A stretch of DNA of 64,000 nt from Microvirga thermotolerans (lineage in GTDB: Bacteria > Pseudomonadota > Alphaproteobacteria > Rhizobiales > Beijerinckiaceae). Of the stretch, positions 10,834-21,199 are shown in pieces. Each line of letters starts with the position of its first letter. The stretch's first letter is position 1. Where the stretch lies: NCBI RefSeq assembly GCF_009363855.1, contig NZ_CP045423.1:1952001-2016000 (forward strand), in the 5' to 3' direction. The translations under genes were made by a program, and so were the position numbers. The notes beneath the pieces are model-generated. The model did not search any database. It was given only the letters and a program-made list of their open reading frames with translations, and was not told where the DNA came from.

Positions 10834-11225
10834 GGATTGCTGTGAACGACCTGACCCCGATCAACGATGCGCCCAACGCGCCGCAGGTGGCTCCCAGCGC
10901 CGGAATCCCGCCGGAAGAGCTCGACCGCATGACCGACGACATCGTGGCCGCCCTCAAGACGGTCTACGATCCCGAGATCCCGGCCGACATCTACGAACTC
11001 GGCCTGATCTACCGCGTCGAGATCGACGACGACCGGCAGGTGACCATCGACATGACCCTCACCGCGCCGGGCTGCCCGGTGGCCGGGGAGATGCCCGGCT
11101 GGGTGGAGAACGCCGTCTCCGCCGTGCCCGGCGTGCAGGGGGTCAAGGTCAACATGGTCTTCGATCCGCCGTGGGACCAGAGCCGCATGTCCGACGAGGC
11201 GCGCGTCGCCCTCGACATGTGGTGA
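10830..11225 (+). CDS. sufT: SUF system protein SufT (MIP18/DUF59 family)
   Basis: Small (131-residue) DUF59/MIP18-family protein associated with Fe-S cluster maturation. The conserved core VYDPEIPADIYELGLIY and TAPGCPVAGEMPGWV includes the invariant Asp-Pro-Glu and Cys-Pro positions. The start is a GTG overlapping the sufS stop (GTGA); a second GTG at 10842 is possible. It is the last gene before a convergent minus-strand pseudogene, and sufA lies about 770 bp further on. Confidence 0.92.
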   Translation: MRIAVNDLTPINDAPNAPQVAPSAGIPPEELDRMTDDIVAALKTVYDPEIPADIYELGLIYRVEIDDDRQVTIDMTLTAPGCPVAGEMPGWVENAVSAVPGVQGVKVNMVFDPPWDQSRMSDEARVALDMW

Positions 11226-11236
11226 TCGGCCCCGGC

Positions 11237-11715
11237 TCAGGCGCCGTCCCCAGGGCTGACCGGCTTCCTGAAATACACACCCGCTCCGTCTCCTCGAAGC
11301 CGAGCGCCTCGTGCATGGCGTGCGAGACGGTGTTGGACAGGTCGGCGTCGGAGGCCATCTCCCGGCATCCCTTCGCCTTGGCCCAGGCCTCGAAGGCCTG
11401 GACGAGGCGCCGGGCGATCCCCCGGCGCCGGTGGGGCGGTGCCACGTAGAGCCCCTCCAGGAATGCAACGGGAGAGGTCGAGCAGCCGTTCACGTAGTCG
11501 CGCCGGAGCGACGCCTCTGCGAAGCCTACGGGGCCGTGCCCGTCGAGGTGGGCCAGGAAGGCCACGCCGCCGTCCGGATCCTCCAGGATGGACAATGCCT
11601 CCCGGCGATGCTCCTCGAGGCTCGCCTCCGGCCAGAGGGCATGCCGCAGGCGCGCCCATTGCGGGACGCTCTGCGGATCGCCTTCCGCGATGCGGATCGG
11701 ATCGGGCCCGCTCAT
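11237..11715 (-). pseudogene. AAC(6')-like GNAT acetyltransferase with a 1-bp frameshift
   Basis: GNAT N-acetyltransferase resembling aminoglycoside 6'-acetyltransferases. The segment DYVNGCSTSPVAFLEGLYV, the acetyl-CoA loop RRRGIARRL and SHAMHEALGFEETERV are all recognisable. Family members end ETERVVYF-K-K/R. Here the frame continues as ERVCISGSRS, while the alternative frame gives VYFRKPVSPGDGA and stops at 11237, so one base seems lost at about 11275-11281. Unrepaired, the frame would run to 11149 and overlap the 3' end of sufT by 77 bp. The catalytic core is intact, so a protein with a foreign tail could still fold. A sequencing error is possible. Confidence 0.75.
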
Positions 11716-11822
11716 GAGGAGGTCGCCGGCCGTGGGGGGATGCTGTCGGCGAGGGCCCCGAGGCCGAAAGCCAGCACCAGTCCGACCGCGATGGTCGATA
11801 TCAGCGGCGTGTGATGCGGCAT
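11712..11822 (-). pseudogene. N-terminal stub of a YbaL/Kef-type cation:proton antiporter
   Basis: A 36-codon frame whose first 26 residues (beginning MPHHTPLISTIAVGLV) follow the N-terminus of YbaL-like CPA2 antiporters, including one hydrophobic segment. After LGALAD the similarity stops, giving SIPPRPATSS and a stop. Family members have over 500 residues. Its stop overlaps the start of the frameshifted acetyltransferase (ATGA), so a deletion probably fused the 5' end of an antiporter gene to the next gene. A functional small membrane peptide cannot be excluded. Confidence 0.6.
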
Positions 11823-11995
11823 CGGCTCTCTGTTTTCTGGGACGGCCCTTTAGATTGGATCGGAGGACCCAGCGTCAACCTCGGCCGTAGGGAGCGGGCC
11901 GATAAATCTCGACGCCGGGCCTGCCATCGCCTATCTATCGGGAAACGGAACTCGTTCTGCCCGGGCCTTGAACCCGGACGTCAGGAGAGAAAGCA

Positions 11996-12376
11996 ATGGC
12001 TCTACCCGGTTTCAAGGTCATCACCTTGACCGACGCGGCGGCGAATCGCGTCAAGGAGATCATCGCCAGGGCCGACAGGCCCATCGTGGGCGTGCGCGTC
12101 GGCGTCAAGAACGGCGGCTGCGCCGGGATGTCCTACACCATGGAATATGCGGAGAGCGTCTCTCCCCTCGACGAGGTCGTCGAGGACAAGGGCGTGACCG
12201 TCCTGATCGATCCGAAGGCCGTGCTCTTCCTGCTCGGCACGGAGATGGACTTCCAGACCACCAAGATGGCCTCGCAGTTCGTCTTCAACAATCCCAACCA
12301 GACCTCGGCCTGCGGCTGCGGCGAGTCGGTGGCCATCACGCCCGCCGCTCCCGACAAGCTCCAGGCGGCCCACTGA
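11996..12376 (+). CDS. sufA: A-type Fe-S carrier SufA/IscA family
   Basis: A-type carrier that accepts and delivers Fe-S clusters to apoproteins. The product has 126 residues. The three conserved cysteine ligands are C42 (GGCAGMSY), C106 and C108 (SACGCGE). The ATG at 11996 is preceded by CAGGAGAGAAAGCA, a good ribosome binding site. It is separated from the main suf operon by the degraded minus-strand locus and so probably has its own promoter. Whether it should be named sufA or erpA cannot be settled from sequence alone; the suf context favours sufA. Confidence 0.9.
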   Translation: MALPGFKVITLTDAAANRVKEIIARADRPIVGVRVGVKNGGCAGMSYTMEYAESVSPLDEVVEDKGVTVLIDPKAVLFLLGTEMDFQTTKMASQFVFNNPNQTSACGCGESVAITPAAPDKLQAAH

Positions 12377-12385
12377 AGCCTTCCT

Positions 12386-12748
12386 ATGGATGCCGATGCC
12401 ATCCGGGACGTCTTCCGGGGCCTCGGGCCGATCCGCATCCGCCGCATGTTCGGCGGCCACGGGATCTATCGTGGGGATGCGATGTTCGCCCTCGAGGCGG
12501 GCGGGGAGCTCTACCTGAAGGCGGATGCTCGGACCGCGCCTGTCTTCGAGGCCCTGAACTCCCGGCCCTTCGCCTATGCGAGCCGGAATGGCCGGACCAC
12601 CGTCATGAGCTACTGGCTCATGCCCGAATCCGCCATCGAGGACGAAGCCGAGGCGCAGCGCCTCGGGGCCCTGGCCCTCGAGGCCGCCTTGCGCGCGCGG
12701 GCCGCGAAGCCCTCCCGAAAGGCCGCGAGGCCGCCGCGCCGGGCGTGA
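12386..12748 (+). CDS. TfoX/Sxy N-terminal domain protein
   Basis: A 120-residue protein made of the TfoX N-terminal domain only: RRMFGGHGIYRGDAMFAL, then YLKADARTAPVFEALNSRPFAY and MSYWLMPESAIED. The C-terminus is a short basic tail (RKAARPPRRA). Sxy/TfoX regulates competence in gammaproteobacteria, but single-domain relatives are common in alphaproteobacteria with no assigned role. It starts 9 bp after sufA and is probably cotranscribed with it. Confidence 0.85.
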   Translation: MDADAIRDVFRGLGPIRIRRMFGGHGIYRGDAMFALEAGGELYLKADARTAPVFEALNSRPFAYASRNGRTTVMSYWLMPESAIEDEAEAQRLGALALEAALRARAAKPSRKAARPPRRA

Positions 12749-12797
12749 CGCCCGCGGACGAAGCCTCTCCGGCAAGCCGGGTTCGGGCGGCCTCGGC

Positions 12798-14216
12798 CTA
12801 TTTCGCCTTTTTCGCCGGCACCGGCCGCAGGAGGAACGCGGGCACGTGATCGCCGAGGCCGACCACGGGCTCGTCCGCATCATGGCGCTCGCGCCGGCCG
12901 GAGACGCGCTGCGCCGCCTTCTCCGCCGGACGCTCCCGGGAAGGAGCCTTTTCCTTCTGCGGGGCGGGCGTGTCCTCCGCCGGCATTCCGGCGCCTGCGC
13001 GGGCGACCTTGCGGCCGCCGCGGGAGCGTTCTCCCGTACCGCGCCCGCGCCGGGAGGACGGGCGCGTGTCGGACGAGGCCGGGCGCTCCGCGAGGGTCGG
13101 CCCCTCCCAGGGGATGGACTGGCCGATCAGCTTCTCGATGGCGGCAAGCGACTTCTCGTCGCCGGGGCCGACGAGGGTGAAGGCGAAGCCGGTCCGCCCG
13201 GCGCGCCCCGTCCGGCCGATCCGGTGGACATAGTCCTCGGCGTGGTGCGGCACGTCATAGTTGAACACGTGGCTCACCGCCGGAATGTCGAGGCCGCGGG
13301 CCGCCACGTCGCTCGCCACGAGGAGCGGGATCTCTCCGGTGCGGAACGAGTCGAGGGCCGCCATGCGGGCGCGCTGGTCCATGTCCCCGTGCAGGGCGGC
13401 GGCGTTGAAGCCGTGCTTCTGCAGGGAGCGGTGGAGCACGGCCACGTCCCGCTTGCGATTGCAGAAGACGATCGCGTTCTTCAGGTCCGTCGCGCCGCGG
13501 ATCAGGTCCCGCAGGGTCTCGCGCTTCTCGTAGTCCTGGGAGCCGGTGGCGACGAGCCGCTGGGTGATGGTGGATGCCGTGGTGGCGGCGCGGGCCACCT
13601 CGATCTTCACCGGGTTGTGCAGGAAGGCGTCGGCGAGGCGCTGGATCTCCGGCGGCATGGTCGCCGAGAAGAACAGGGTCTGGCGCGTGAACGGCACCAG
13701 CTTCACGATGCGTTCGATGTCCGGGATGAAGCCCATGTCGAGCATCCGGTCGGCCTCGTCGATCACCAGGAGCTCGACGCCGGTGAGCAGCAGCTTGCCG
13801 CGCTCGAAATGGTCGAGCAGACGGCCGGGCGTGGCGATGAGCACGTCGACGCCCCGGGTGATCTTGGCATCCTGGTCGCCGAACGAGACCCCGCCGATCA
13901 GGAGGGCCACGGAGAGCTTGTGGTTGACCCCGTAGCGGTCGAAGTTCTCCTCGACCTGGGCGGCGAGTTCCCGGGTCGGCTCGAGGATCAGGGTGCGCGG
14001 CATCCGCGCCCGGGCCCGGCCGCTCTCGAGGAGCGTCAGCATCGGCAGGGTGAAGGCGGCCGTCTTGCCGGTGCCGGTCTGAGCGATGCCCAGCACATCC
14101 CGGCGTGCGAGCACGTGAGGAATGGCCTGGGCCTGGATCGGCGTCGGCTCCGTGTAGCCGGCGGCGGCGACGGCCTGTTGAACTTTCTCGCTAAGTCCGA
14201 GTTCGGCAAACGACAT
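12798..14216 (-). CDS. rhlE: DEAD-box RNA helicase, RhlE-like
   Basis: ATP-dependent RNA helicase of about 472 residues. All motifs are visible: Q motif (TPIQAQAIP), Walker A AQTGTGKT, PTREL, TPGRL, DEAD (DEADRML), SAT, and the C-terminal VASDVAARGLD and HRIGRTGRAGRTG. The last 110 residues are basic and low complexity (SSRRGRGTGERSRGG), as in RNA-binding tails of RhlE helicases. The start at 14216 (MSFAELGLS) fits the family better than the in-frame ATG at 14279. It is divergent from a hydrolase gene. RhlE versus another DEAD-box group is inferred. Confidence 0.9.
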   Translation of the reverse strand: MSFAELGLSEKVQQAVAAAGYTEPTPIQAQAIPHVLARRDVLGIAQTGTGKTAAFTLPMLTLLESGRARARMPRTLILEPTRELAAQVEENFDRYGVNHKLSVALLIGGVSFGDQDAKITRGVDVLIATPGRLLDHFERGKLLLTGVELLVIDEADRMLDMGFIPDIERIVKLVPFTRQTLFFSATMPPEIQRLADAFLHNPVKIEVARAATTASTITQRLVATGSQDYEKRETLRDLIRGATDLKNAIVFCNRKRDVAVLHRSLQKHGFNAAALHGDMDQRARMAALDSFRTGEIPLLVASDVAARGLDIPAVSHVFNYDVPHHAEDYVHRIGRTGRAGRTGFAFTLVGPGDEKSLAAIEKLIGQSIPWEGPTLAERPASSDTRPSSRRGRGTGERSRGGRKVARAGAGMPAEDTPAPQKEKAPSRERPAEKAAQRVSGRRERHDADEPVVGLGDHVPAFLLRPVPAKKAK

Positions 14217-14379
14217 GAGTGGATCTAACCGTTGAGAGCTGAACGCGCTTTCAATGCCGGCCGCTCGATACGGCAACAAACAGGCGCAAAACTGGTTTCA
14301 CCTGAGATTTTCTGCTCAAGCAAGGATGCGGCGGACCATAGGACAAGCTATGGCCTTGTCAATCCAAGGAAAAGGCTCA

Positions 14380-15078
14380 ATGGCCGAAACACTCGTATTG
14401 ATTCCCGGACTCGCCAATACATCCAGCCTCTACGAAGCGCAAATCCGGGCGCTTTCGCCGCTGCCGAAAGTCGTGGTCGCCGACCATGCGCGGGACGACT
14501 CGATGGCGGGAATCGCCGCCCGCCTCCTGGCCGCGGCCCCGGAGCGTTTCGCCCTCGCAGGGCTGTCCATGGGCGGCTACGTGGCCATGGAGGTCCTCCG
14601 GCAGGCGCCGGAGCGGGTCGAGAGGGTGGCCTTCCTGGACACCACCGCCCGCCCGGACACGGAGCAGGCCCGGGAGGAGCGCCTGCGCATGATCGCCCTC
14701 GCGGAGGGCGGGCGATTCGAGGATGTCGTCTCCCGGCTCTGGCCGCGTCTCGTTTCGAAGCGGGGGCAGGAGGATGCCGGGCTGAAGGCCCGCGTGACCG
14801 GAATGATGCGGGAGGTCGGACCGGAAGCCTATGTCAGGCAGCAGCGGGCCATTCTCTCCCGCCCCGATTCGCGCTCCCTCCTGCCCCAGATCGAAATTCC
14901 GGCCCTCGTGCTGGTCGGGGAGGAGGATGCGATCACGCCGCCGGACGTCGCCCGGGAAATGGCGGAAATGATCGAATGGGCCTCCCTCGTCGTGGTGCCG
15001 GGCGCGGGACACCTGTCGACGCTCGAAAGGCCGGAGGAGGTGAGCCGCGCGCTCAGGATCTGGCTCGAAAAGGCGTGA
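14380..15078 (+). CDS. Alpha/beta fold hydrolase
   Basis: A 232-residue alpha/beta hydrolase; the substrate is unknown. The nucleophile is Ser63 in GLSMGGY. The acid is in LVGEEDAITPP and the histidine in GAGHLSTLERPEEV, all in the usual order. ATG 14380 has AAGGAAAAGG upstream and begins MAETLVLIPG, the first beta strand. The earlier in-frame ATG at 14254 would translate promoter sequence. Relatives are often annotated as 3-oxoadipate enol-lactonase-like, but nothing nearby supports a catabolic role. Confidence 0.85.
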   Translation: MAETLVLIPGLANTSSLYEAQIRALSPLPKVVVADHARDDSMAGIAARLLAAAPERFALAGLSMGGYVAMEVLRQAPERVERVAFLDTTARPDTEQAREERLRMIALAEGGRFEDVVSRLWPRLVSKRGQEDAGLKARVTGMMREVGPEAYVRQQRAILSRPDSRSLLPQIEIPALVLVGEEDAITPPDVAREMAEMIEWASLVVVPGAGHLSTLERPEEVSRALRIWLEKA

Positions 15079-15343
15079 AGAATCAGGACGCCGGGTCGGT
15101 CGCGCCGCCGGAATGCGCAGGAAGTCCGGGCGTTTCTTTCCGCCGCAGAGTGCAAGGAAGCCGGTGGGGCTTGCGTTCGCCGGTGAGCGCAAGCCTTTCC
15201 GGGCCGGGGCAGCTGCCGATCGGCGTCATTTGAAAATTGCCGCTACGGTTTCGGGCCGCTGTTGCAAGTGTGTAACAGACATTCGCACATGTGTTAGTTA
15301 ATAGCATTGCAAGTATGGCTTTCCTCACATCAGGACGGATCCA

Positions 15344-16009
15344 ATGAAGAAGATTCTGCTCTCCTCCGTGGCCCTGCTGGGCTTCACCGCCGGCGCGATG
15401 GCCGCCGACCTGCCGTCCCGCGCGGCTCCGGCCCCGGTCGTCGCTGCGGTTCCGGTCTTCACCTGGACCGGCTTCTACGTCGGCGTGAATGCCGGCTACG
15501 GCTGGAACACCAGCAACAAGTCGCCTTATTTCTTCGACCCGGTGCTCGGCTATAGCGGCGACGGCGGCAACGACGGCGGCTTCGTCGGCGGCGCCCAGGT
15601 CGGCTACAACTACCAGATGGGCATGTTCGTCCTCGGCCTCGAGGCCGACATCCAGTACGCGGACCGCAGCCGGGATCGTGGCTATTACGCCCTCGGCTAT
15701 GCCTATGACCGCTCGTCCGACGACTGGTTCGGCACCGTCCGCGCCCGCGCCGGCGTGGCCTTCGACCGCGCGCTCGTCTATGCCACCGGCGGCTTCGCCT
15801 ATGGCGACGGGAACGGCGGCTGGACCGCTGGCGGCGGCCTGGAGTACGCCTTCACCAACAACCTGAGCGCCAAGGTCGAGGGTCTGTACGTGAATCTCGA
15901 TCATGGCCACCGGAACGACGGCTACGTCGTCGGATACTCCGCCGGCCGCGGCAAGGACGAGTTCGGCGTGGTCCGCGCCGGCCTGAACTACCGCTTCGGC
16001 TCCTACTGA
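15344..16009 (+). CDS. Outer-membrane beta-barrel protein (Omp25/RopB-like)
   Basis: A 221-residue porin-like protein. A clear Sec signal peptide (MKKILLSSVALLGFTAGAMA) precedes mature ADLPSRAAP. It is followed by the family opening FTWTGFYVGVNAGYGWN, alternating aromatic beta strands, and a C-terminal strand ending in aromatic FGSY-type residues (LNYRFGSY). Such proteins are abundant structural outer-membrane proteins in rhizobia and methylobacteria. It is monocistronic: a 265-bp upstream spacer and a strong terminator at 16035-16060 isolate it. Confidence 0.9.
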   Translation: MKKILLSSVALLGFTAGAMAADLPSRAAPAPVVAAVPVFTWTGFYVGVNAGYGWNTSNKSPYFFDPVLGYSGDGGNDGGFVGGAQVGYNYQMGMFVLGLEADIQYADRSRDRGYYALGYAYDRSSDDWFGTVRARAGVAFDRALVYATGGFAYGDGNGGWTAGGGLEYAFTNNLSAKVEGLYVNLDHGHRNDGYVVGYSAGRGKDEFGVVRAGLNYRFGSY

Positions 16010-16034
16010 TAAAGAACTGCCGCCAAGGCAGCGA

Positions 16035-16060
16035 GGCCCGGCGGGAACGCCGGGCCTTTT
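16035..16060 (+). terminator. Rho-independent terminator of the outer-membrane protein gene
   Basis: Nine-base stem GGCCCGGCG (16035-16043) and CGCCGGGCC (16048-16056) with a GGAA loop, followed by TTTTCGTTTTT. It lies 26 bp after the beta-barrel gene stop. Confidence 0.9.
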
Positions 16061-16160
16061 CGTTTTTCGTCCGGTCCTTGGCCTGGTGAGGTGAGGCTTT
16101 CCGGAGCGGAGGCCTTCGTCCGCCGCGCCCGACATTCAGCGCGTCATTGAACGCGAGCCG

Positions 16161-16790
16161 TCATAGCGACGCGCGCAGCGCGGTCGCTGCGGCGACGAGA
16201 ACGAAGAGAAGACCGGCGCCGCGTCCGATCCAGGCGGTGACGCGAGGACTCGCGACGAGGACGGTCCGCGCGCCGTCGGCGGCGAGCGCCAAGCCCCCAT
16301 AGACTGCAAGCTGCACGAGCACGGTCATGAGGCCCATCACAAGGGCCTGGGCCCAGATCGCGCCGTACCGGGGCAGGAGGAACTGCGGATAGACGGCGAG
16401 GACGAAGAGATAGGCCTTGGGGTTGAGAAGGCACGTGACCGCCCCCTGGCGAAAGGCGATCCAGTGGGAGCGCGCGCCCGGACCGTCGACCGTTCCGAGC
16501 GAGATGGAACTCCGCAGCAGGGTCAGTCCGATCCAGGCCATGTAGGCCGCGCCCGCATAGAGCAGCACGGTGAAGACCCGAGGAGCCAGGCCGACGATCA
16601 GGCTCACGCCGAGGGCTCCGAACAGCGTGTGCGCGGCGCCTCCCACCATGATGCCGGCCGTGGCGGCGAGGCCCGCGCGCCGTCCGCCGGTCAGGGCATT
16701 GGTGAGGACGAACAGCATGTCCATGCCGGGAATGACGACGATTCCGAAGAGGAGGGTGAGGAAGAGCCAGAGATTCGCGCTATAGGTCAT
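16161..16790 (-). CDS. LysE-family translocator (amino-acid exporter type)
   Basis: Inner-membrane protein of about 209 residues with six hydrophobic segments. The N-terminal signature GIVVIPGMDMLFVLTNAL and GRRAGLAATAGIMVGG are typical of LysE/RhtB exporters, and LLNPKAYLFVLAVYPQF is the second conserved region. The start at 16790 (MTYSANLWLF) places the first membrane segment correctly; an ATG at 16877 would overlap the divergent operator. It is divergent from a WYL-domain regulator with a palindrome between them, suggesting that regulator controls it. The exported compound is unknown. Confidence 0.88.
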   Translation of the reverse strand: MTYSANLWLFLTLLFGIVVIPGMDMLFVLTNALTGGRRAGLAATAGIMVGGAAHTLFGALGVSLIVGLAPRVFTVLLYAGAAYMAWIGLTLLRSSISLGTVDGPGARSHWIAFRQGAVTCLLNPKAYLFVLAVYPQFLLPRYGAIWAQALVMGLMTVLVQLAVYGGLALAADGARTVLVASPRVTAWIGRGAGLLFVLVAAATALRASL

Positions 16791-16876
16791 TGTCAGGAAC
16801 TGCCGGGAGACTTTCCCTTGAATGACCCAACGGCTCTTGCTTTCCAACGGGTTGAGGGCTCGTACCGGACGCCGCA

Positions 16877-16896
16877 ACTGACAGCGTTCTGTCAGT
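16877..16896. promoter_or_regulatory. Candidate operator, 8-4-8 palindrome
   Basis: The arms ACTGACAG and CTGTCAGT are exactly complementary around CGTT. The site lies 16 bp before the start of the WYL-domain regulator gene and about 90 bp before the divergent LysE gene. That is the position expected for an autoregulatory operator shared by both genes. A further TGTCAG half-site occurs at about 16791-16797. No binding evidence exists here; the role is inferred from symmetry and position. Confidence 0.55.
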
Positions 16897-16912
16897 AGGG
16901 AGGGATGCCGCC

Positions 16913-17614
16913 ATGCGGAAGGCCTCCAGGCTGTTCGAGATCGTCCAGATTCTCAGGCTCGCGGACGGTCCGGTGACGGCCGCCGGGATGGCGGCATCGC
17001 TCGGGGTCGCGTCCCGCTCGGTCTATCGCGACATCGCCGCCCTGCAGGGGATGGGGATCCCCGTCCAGGGCGGCCGCGGCATCGGATATCGCCTGAAGCG
17101 GGGGTTCGAACTGCCGCCGCTCATGTTCTCCATCGACGAGACGGAGGCGCTCGTGCTCTCGCTGGCCCTGCTGGAACGGATCGGCGACGACGGGCTCAAG
17201 CGTGCCGCCAGGCAGGCGGCTCAGAAGATCGCGGCGGCGGTGCCGCCGCCCCTCCGCCAGGTTCTCTCGGGCAGCGCCCTTCATGCCTGGGGCGCCATTG
17301 CCCCTGCGCCCGCCGGAATCGACCTTGCGGCCGTGCGGGCGGCGCTCCGGGAGGAGCGGGTGCTCGAGATCGCCTATCGCGATGCGGAAGGGCGGGCGAC
17401 GCGGCGGCGGATTTGGCCCATCGCGCTGATCTACTACGCGGAGCGGGCCAACATCGTCGCCTGGTGCGAGCTGCGGCAGGACCTGCGCCAGTTCCGGACG
17501 GACCGGGTGGAGGCGAGCGCCGCCACGGAGACCTTCTTCAAGGGACAGGGCGACGACCTGCGGCGCGCATGGGTCGCCGGGTGGACGGGGGATCCGGCTG
17601 CGGCTCCGGCCTGA
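16913..17614 (+). CDS. HTH (HTH_11) and WYL-domain transcriptional regulator, YafY-like
   Basis: A 233-residue DNA-binding regulator. The N-terminal winged helix is clear (RLFEIVQILRLADGPVTAAGMAAS begins it, then SRSVYRDIAALQ and GIPVQGGRGIGYRL). A linker leads to a WYL domain around residues 135-210 (RVLEIAYRDAEGR ... RIWPIALIYYAE). Relatives are often ligand-responsive repressors or activators of the adjacent gene. It is divergent from the LysE exporter and follows a 20-bp palindrome, so autoregulation is likely. The effector is unknown. Confidence 0.88.
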   Translation: MRKASRLFEIVQILRLADGPVTAAGMAASLGVASRSVYRDIAALQGMGIPVQGGRGIGYRLKRGFELPPLMFSIDETEALVLSLALLERIGDDGLKRAARQAAQKIAAAVPPPLRQVLSGSALHAWGAIAPAPAGIDLAAVRAALREERVLEIAYRDAEGRATRRRIWPIALIYYAERANIVAWCELRQDLRQFRTDRVEASAATETFFKGQGDDLRRAWVAGWTGDPAAAPA

Positions 17615-17650
17615 GCGCATCCGATTGGGGCGGCCGAGCCGACCGGGCAC

Positions 17651-17681
17651 GAAAAAGCCGGAGCCCCGAGAGGCTCCGGCT
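17651..17681 (-). terminator. Terminator of glnA
   Basis: Stem AGCCGGAGCC (17656-17665) with GGCTCCGGCT (17672-17681) and a six-base loop. On the minus strand it is followed by TTTTT (AAAAA at 17652-17656 on the plus strand), so it ends leftward transcription coming from glnA, whose stop is at 17722. Confidence 0.88.
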
Positions 17682-17721
17682 CCGGAGGGCCGCCATCCGC
17701 GGCCAGTCCCGTCCCGCCCGA

Positions 17722-19131
17722 TCAGCAGGAATAGTACATCTGGAACTCGACCGGGTGCGGGGTCATCTCGAAACGGGCGACCTCGGTCATCTTCAGCTCG
17801 ATGTAGCTGTCGATGAAGTCGTCGTTGAACACGCCGCCGGCCTTCAGGAAGGCGCGGTCCTTGTCGAGGCTCGCGAGCGCCTCGCGCAGCGACCCGCAGA
17901 CGGTGGGGATCTTCTTCAGCTCGCGCGGGGGCAGGTCGTAGAGATCCTTGTCCATCGCCGGGCCCGGGTCGATCTTGTTCTGGATGCCGTCGAGGCCGGC
18001 CATGAGAAGGGCCGCGAAGGCGAGATAGGGATTGGCGGTCGGGTCGGGGAAGCGGACCTCGACGCGCTTCGCCTTCGGCGAGGTCGTCCACGGGATGCGG
18101 CAGGAGGCGGAGCGGTTGCGGGCCGAATAGGCGAGCAGCACCGGAGCCTCGTAGCCGGGAACGAGGCGCTTGTAGGAGTTGGTCGACGGGTTCGTGAAGG
18201 CGTTCAGCGCCTTGGCGTGCTTGATGATGCCGCCGATGTACCAGAGGCATTCCTGGCTCAGGTCCGCGTACTTGTTGCCCGCGAACATGGGCTTGCCGCC
18301 CTTCCAGATCGACTGGTGAACGTGCATGCCCGAGCCGTTGTCGCCATAGACGGGCTTCGGCATGAATGTCGCCGTCTTTCCATAGGATTGGGCGACGTTG
18401 TGAATGCAGTACTTGTAGATCTGCATCTCGTCGGCGGTCCGCACCAGCGTGTTGAACTTGGTGCCGAGCTCGTGCTGGGCCGAGGCCACCTCGTGGTGGT
18501 GCTTCTCGACCGTCACGCCCATGGCCGCCATGGCGGCGAGCATCTCGCCGCGCATGTCCTGGCCGGAGTCGAGCGGCGGAACCGGGAAGTAGCCGCCCTT
18601 GATCGGGATGCGGTGGCCCAGGTTGCCGCCCTCGTAGTCCGTGTCGCCGTTGATCGGCAGCTCGGAGGCATCGAGCTTGAAGCCCGTGTTGTAGGGATCG
18701 GCCGTGAACTTCACGTCGTCGAACACGAAGAACTCGGCCTCGGGGCCCACATAGACCGTGTCGCCGATTCCCGTGGACTTCAGGTAGGCTTCCGCCTTCT
18801 TGGCGATGCCGCGCGGGTCGCGGTTATAGGGCTCGCCGGTGGCGGGCTCGAGGATGTCGCAGACGATCGACAGGGTCGCTGCGGAGAAGAACGGATCCAT
18901 CTGCGCGGTCGCCGGATCGGGCATGAGGATCATGTCCGACTCGTTGATCGCCTTCCAGCCCGCGATGGACGAGCCGTCGAACATCACGCCGTCGGCGAAC
19001 ACGTCCTCGTCGATCATCGACTGGTCGAACGTCACGTGCTGCCACTTGCCGCGCGGGTCCGTGAAACGGAAGTCGACATACCTGATGTCGTTGTCCTTGA
19101 TCGCCTTGAGCACATCCTTGGCGGTCTGCAT
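17722..19131 (-). CDS. glnA: Glutamine synthetase type I
   Basis: Dodecameric GSI-beta enzyme that makes glutamine from glutamate, ammonia and ATP. The 469-residue length is standard. The [16 protein letters not shown] loop and the metal-site region with [14 protein letters not shown] are intact. The adenylylation site is the tyrosine in KDLYDLPP, so regulation by GlnE is expected. It lies 68 bp downstream of glnB in the same direction, the usual alphaproteobacterial glnBA operon. Confidence 0.98.
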   Translation of the reverse strand: MQTAKDVLKAIKDNDIRYVDFRFTDPRGKWQHVTFDQSMIDEDVFADGVMFDGSSIAGWKAINESDMILMPDPATAQMDPFFSAATLSIVCDILEPATGEPYNRDPRGIAKKAEAYLKSTGIGDTVYVGPEAEFFVFDDVKFTADPYNTGFKLDASELPINGDTDYEGGNLGHRIPIKGGYFPVPPLDSGQDMRGEMLAAMAAMGVTVEKHHHEVASAQHELGTKFNTLVRTADEMQIYKYCIHNVAQSYGKTATFMPKPVYGDNGSGMHVHQSIWKGGKPMFAGNKYADLSQECLWYIGGIIKHAKALNAFTNPSTNSYKRLVPGYEAPVLLAYSARNRSASCRIPWTTSPKAKRVEVRFPDPTANPYLAFAALLMAGLDGIQNKIDPGPAMDKDLYDLPPRELKKIPTVCGSLREALASLDKDRAFLKAGGVFNDDFIDSYIELKMTEVARFEMTPHPVEFQMYYSC

Positions 19132-19199
19132 GATCGTCTCGTCCTCTTCTGGCCGTAAATCGTTGCCCGCAGCCGGCGGCGGCGGAATGCGCGGCGAGC

Positions 19200-21191
<1,992 letters not shown>

Positions 21192-21199
<8 letters not shown>

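Noticed and set aside
15240-15343. CtrA site or operator in the outer-membrane protein promoter region
   Set aside because: TGTGTAACA and TGTGTTAG occur close together, but they do not form a clear dyad and no TTAA-N7-TTAA match is present.
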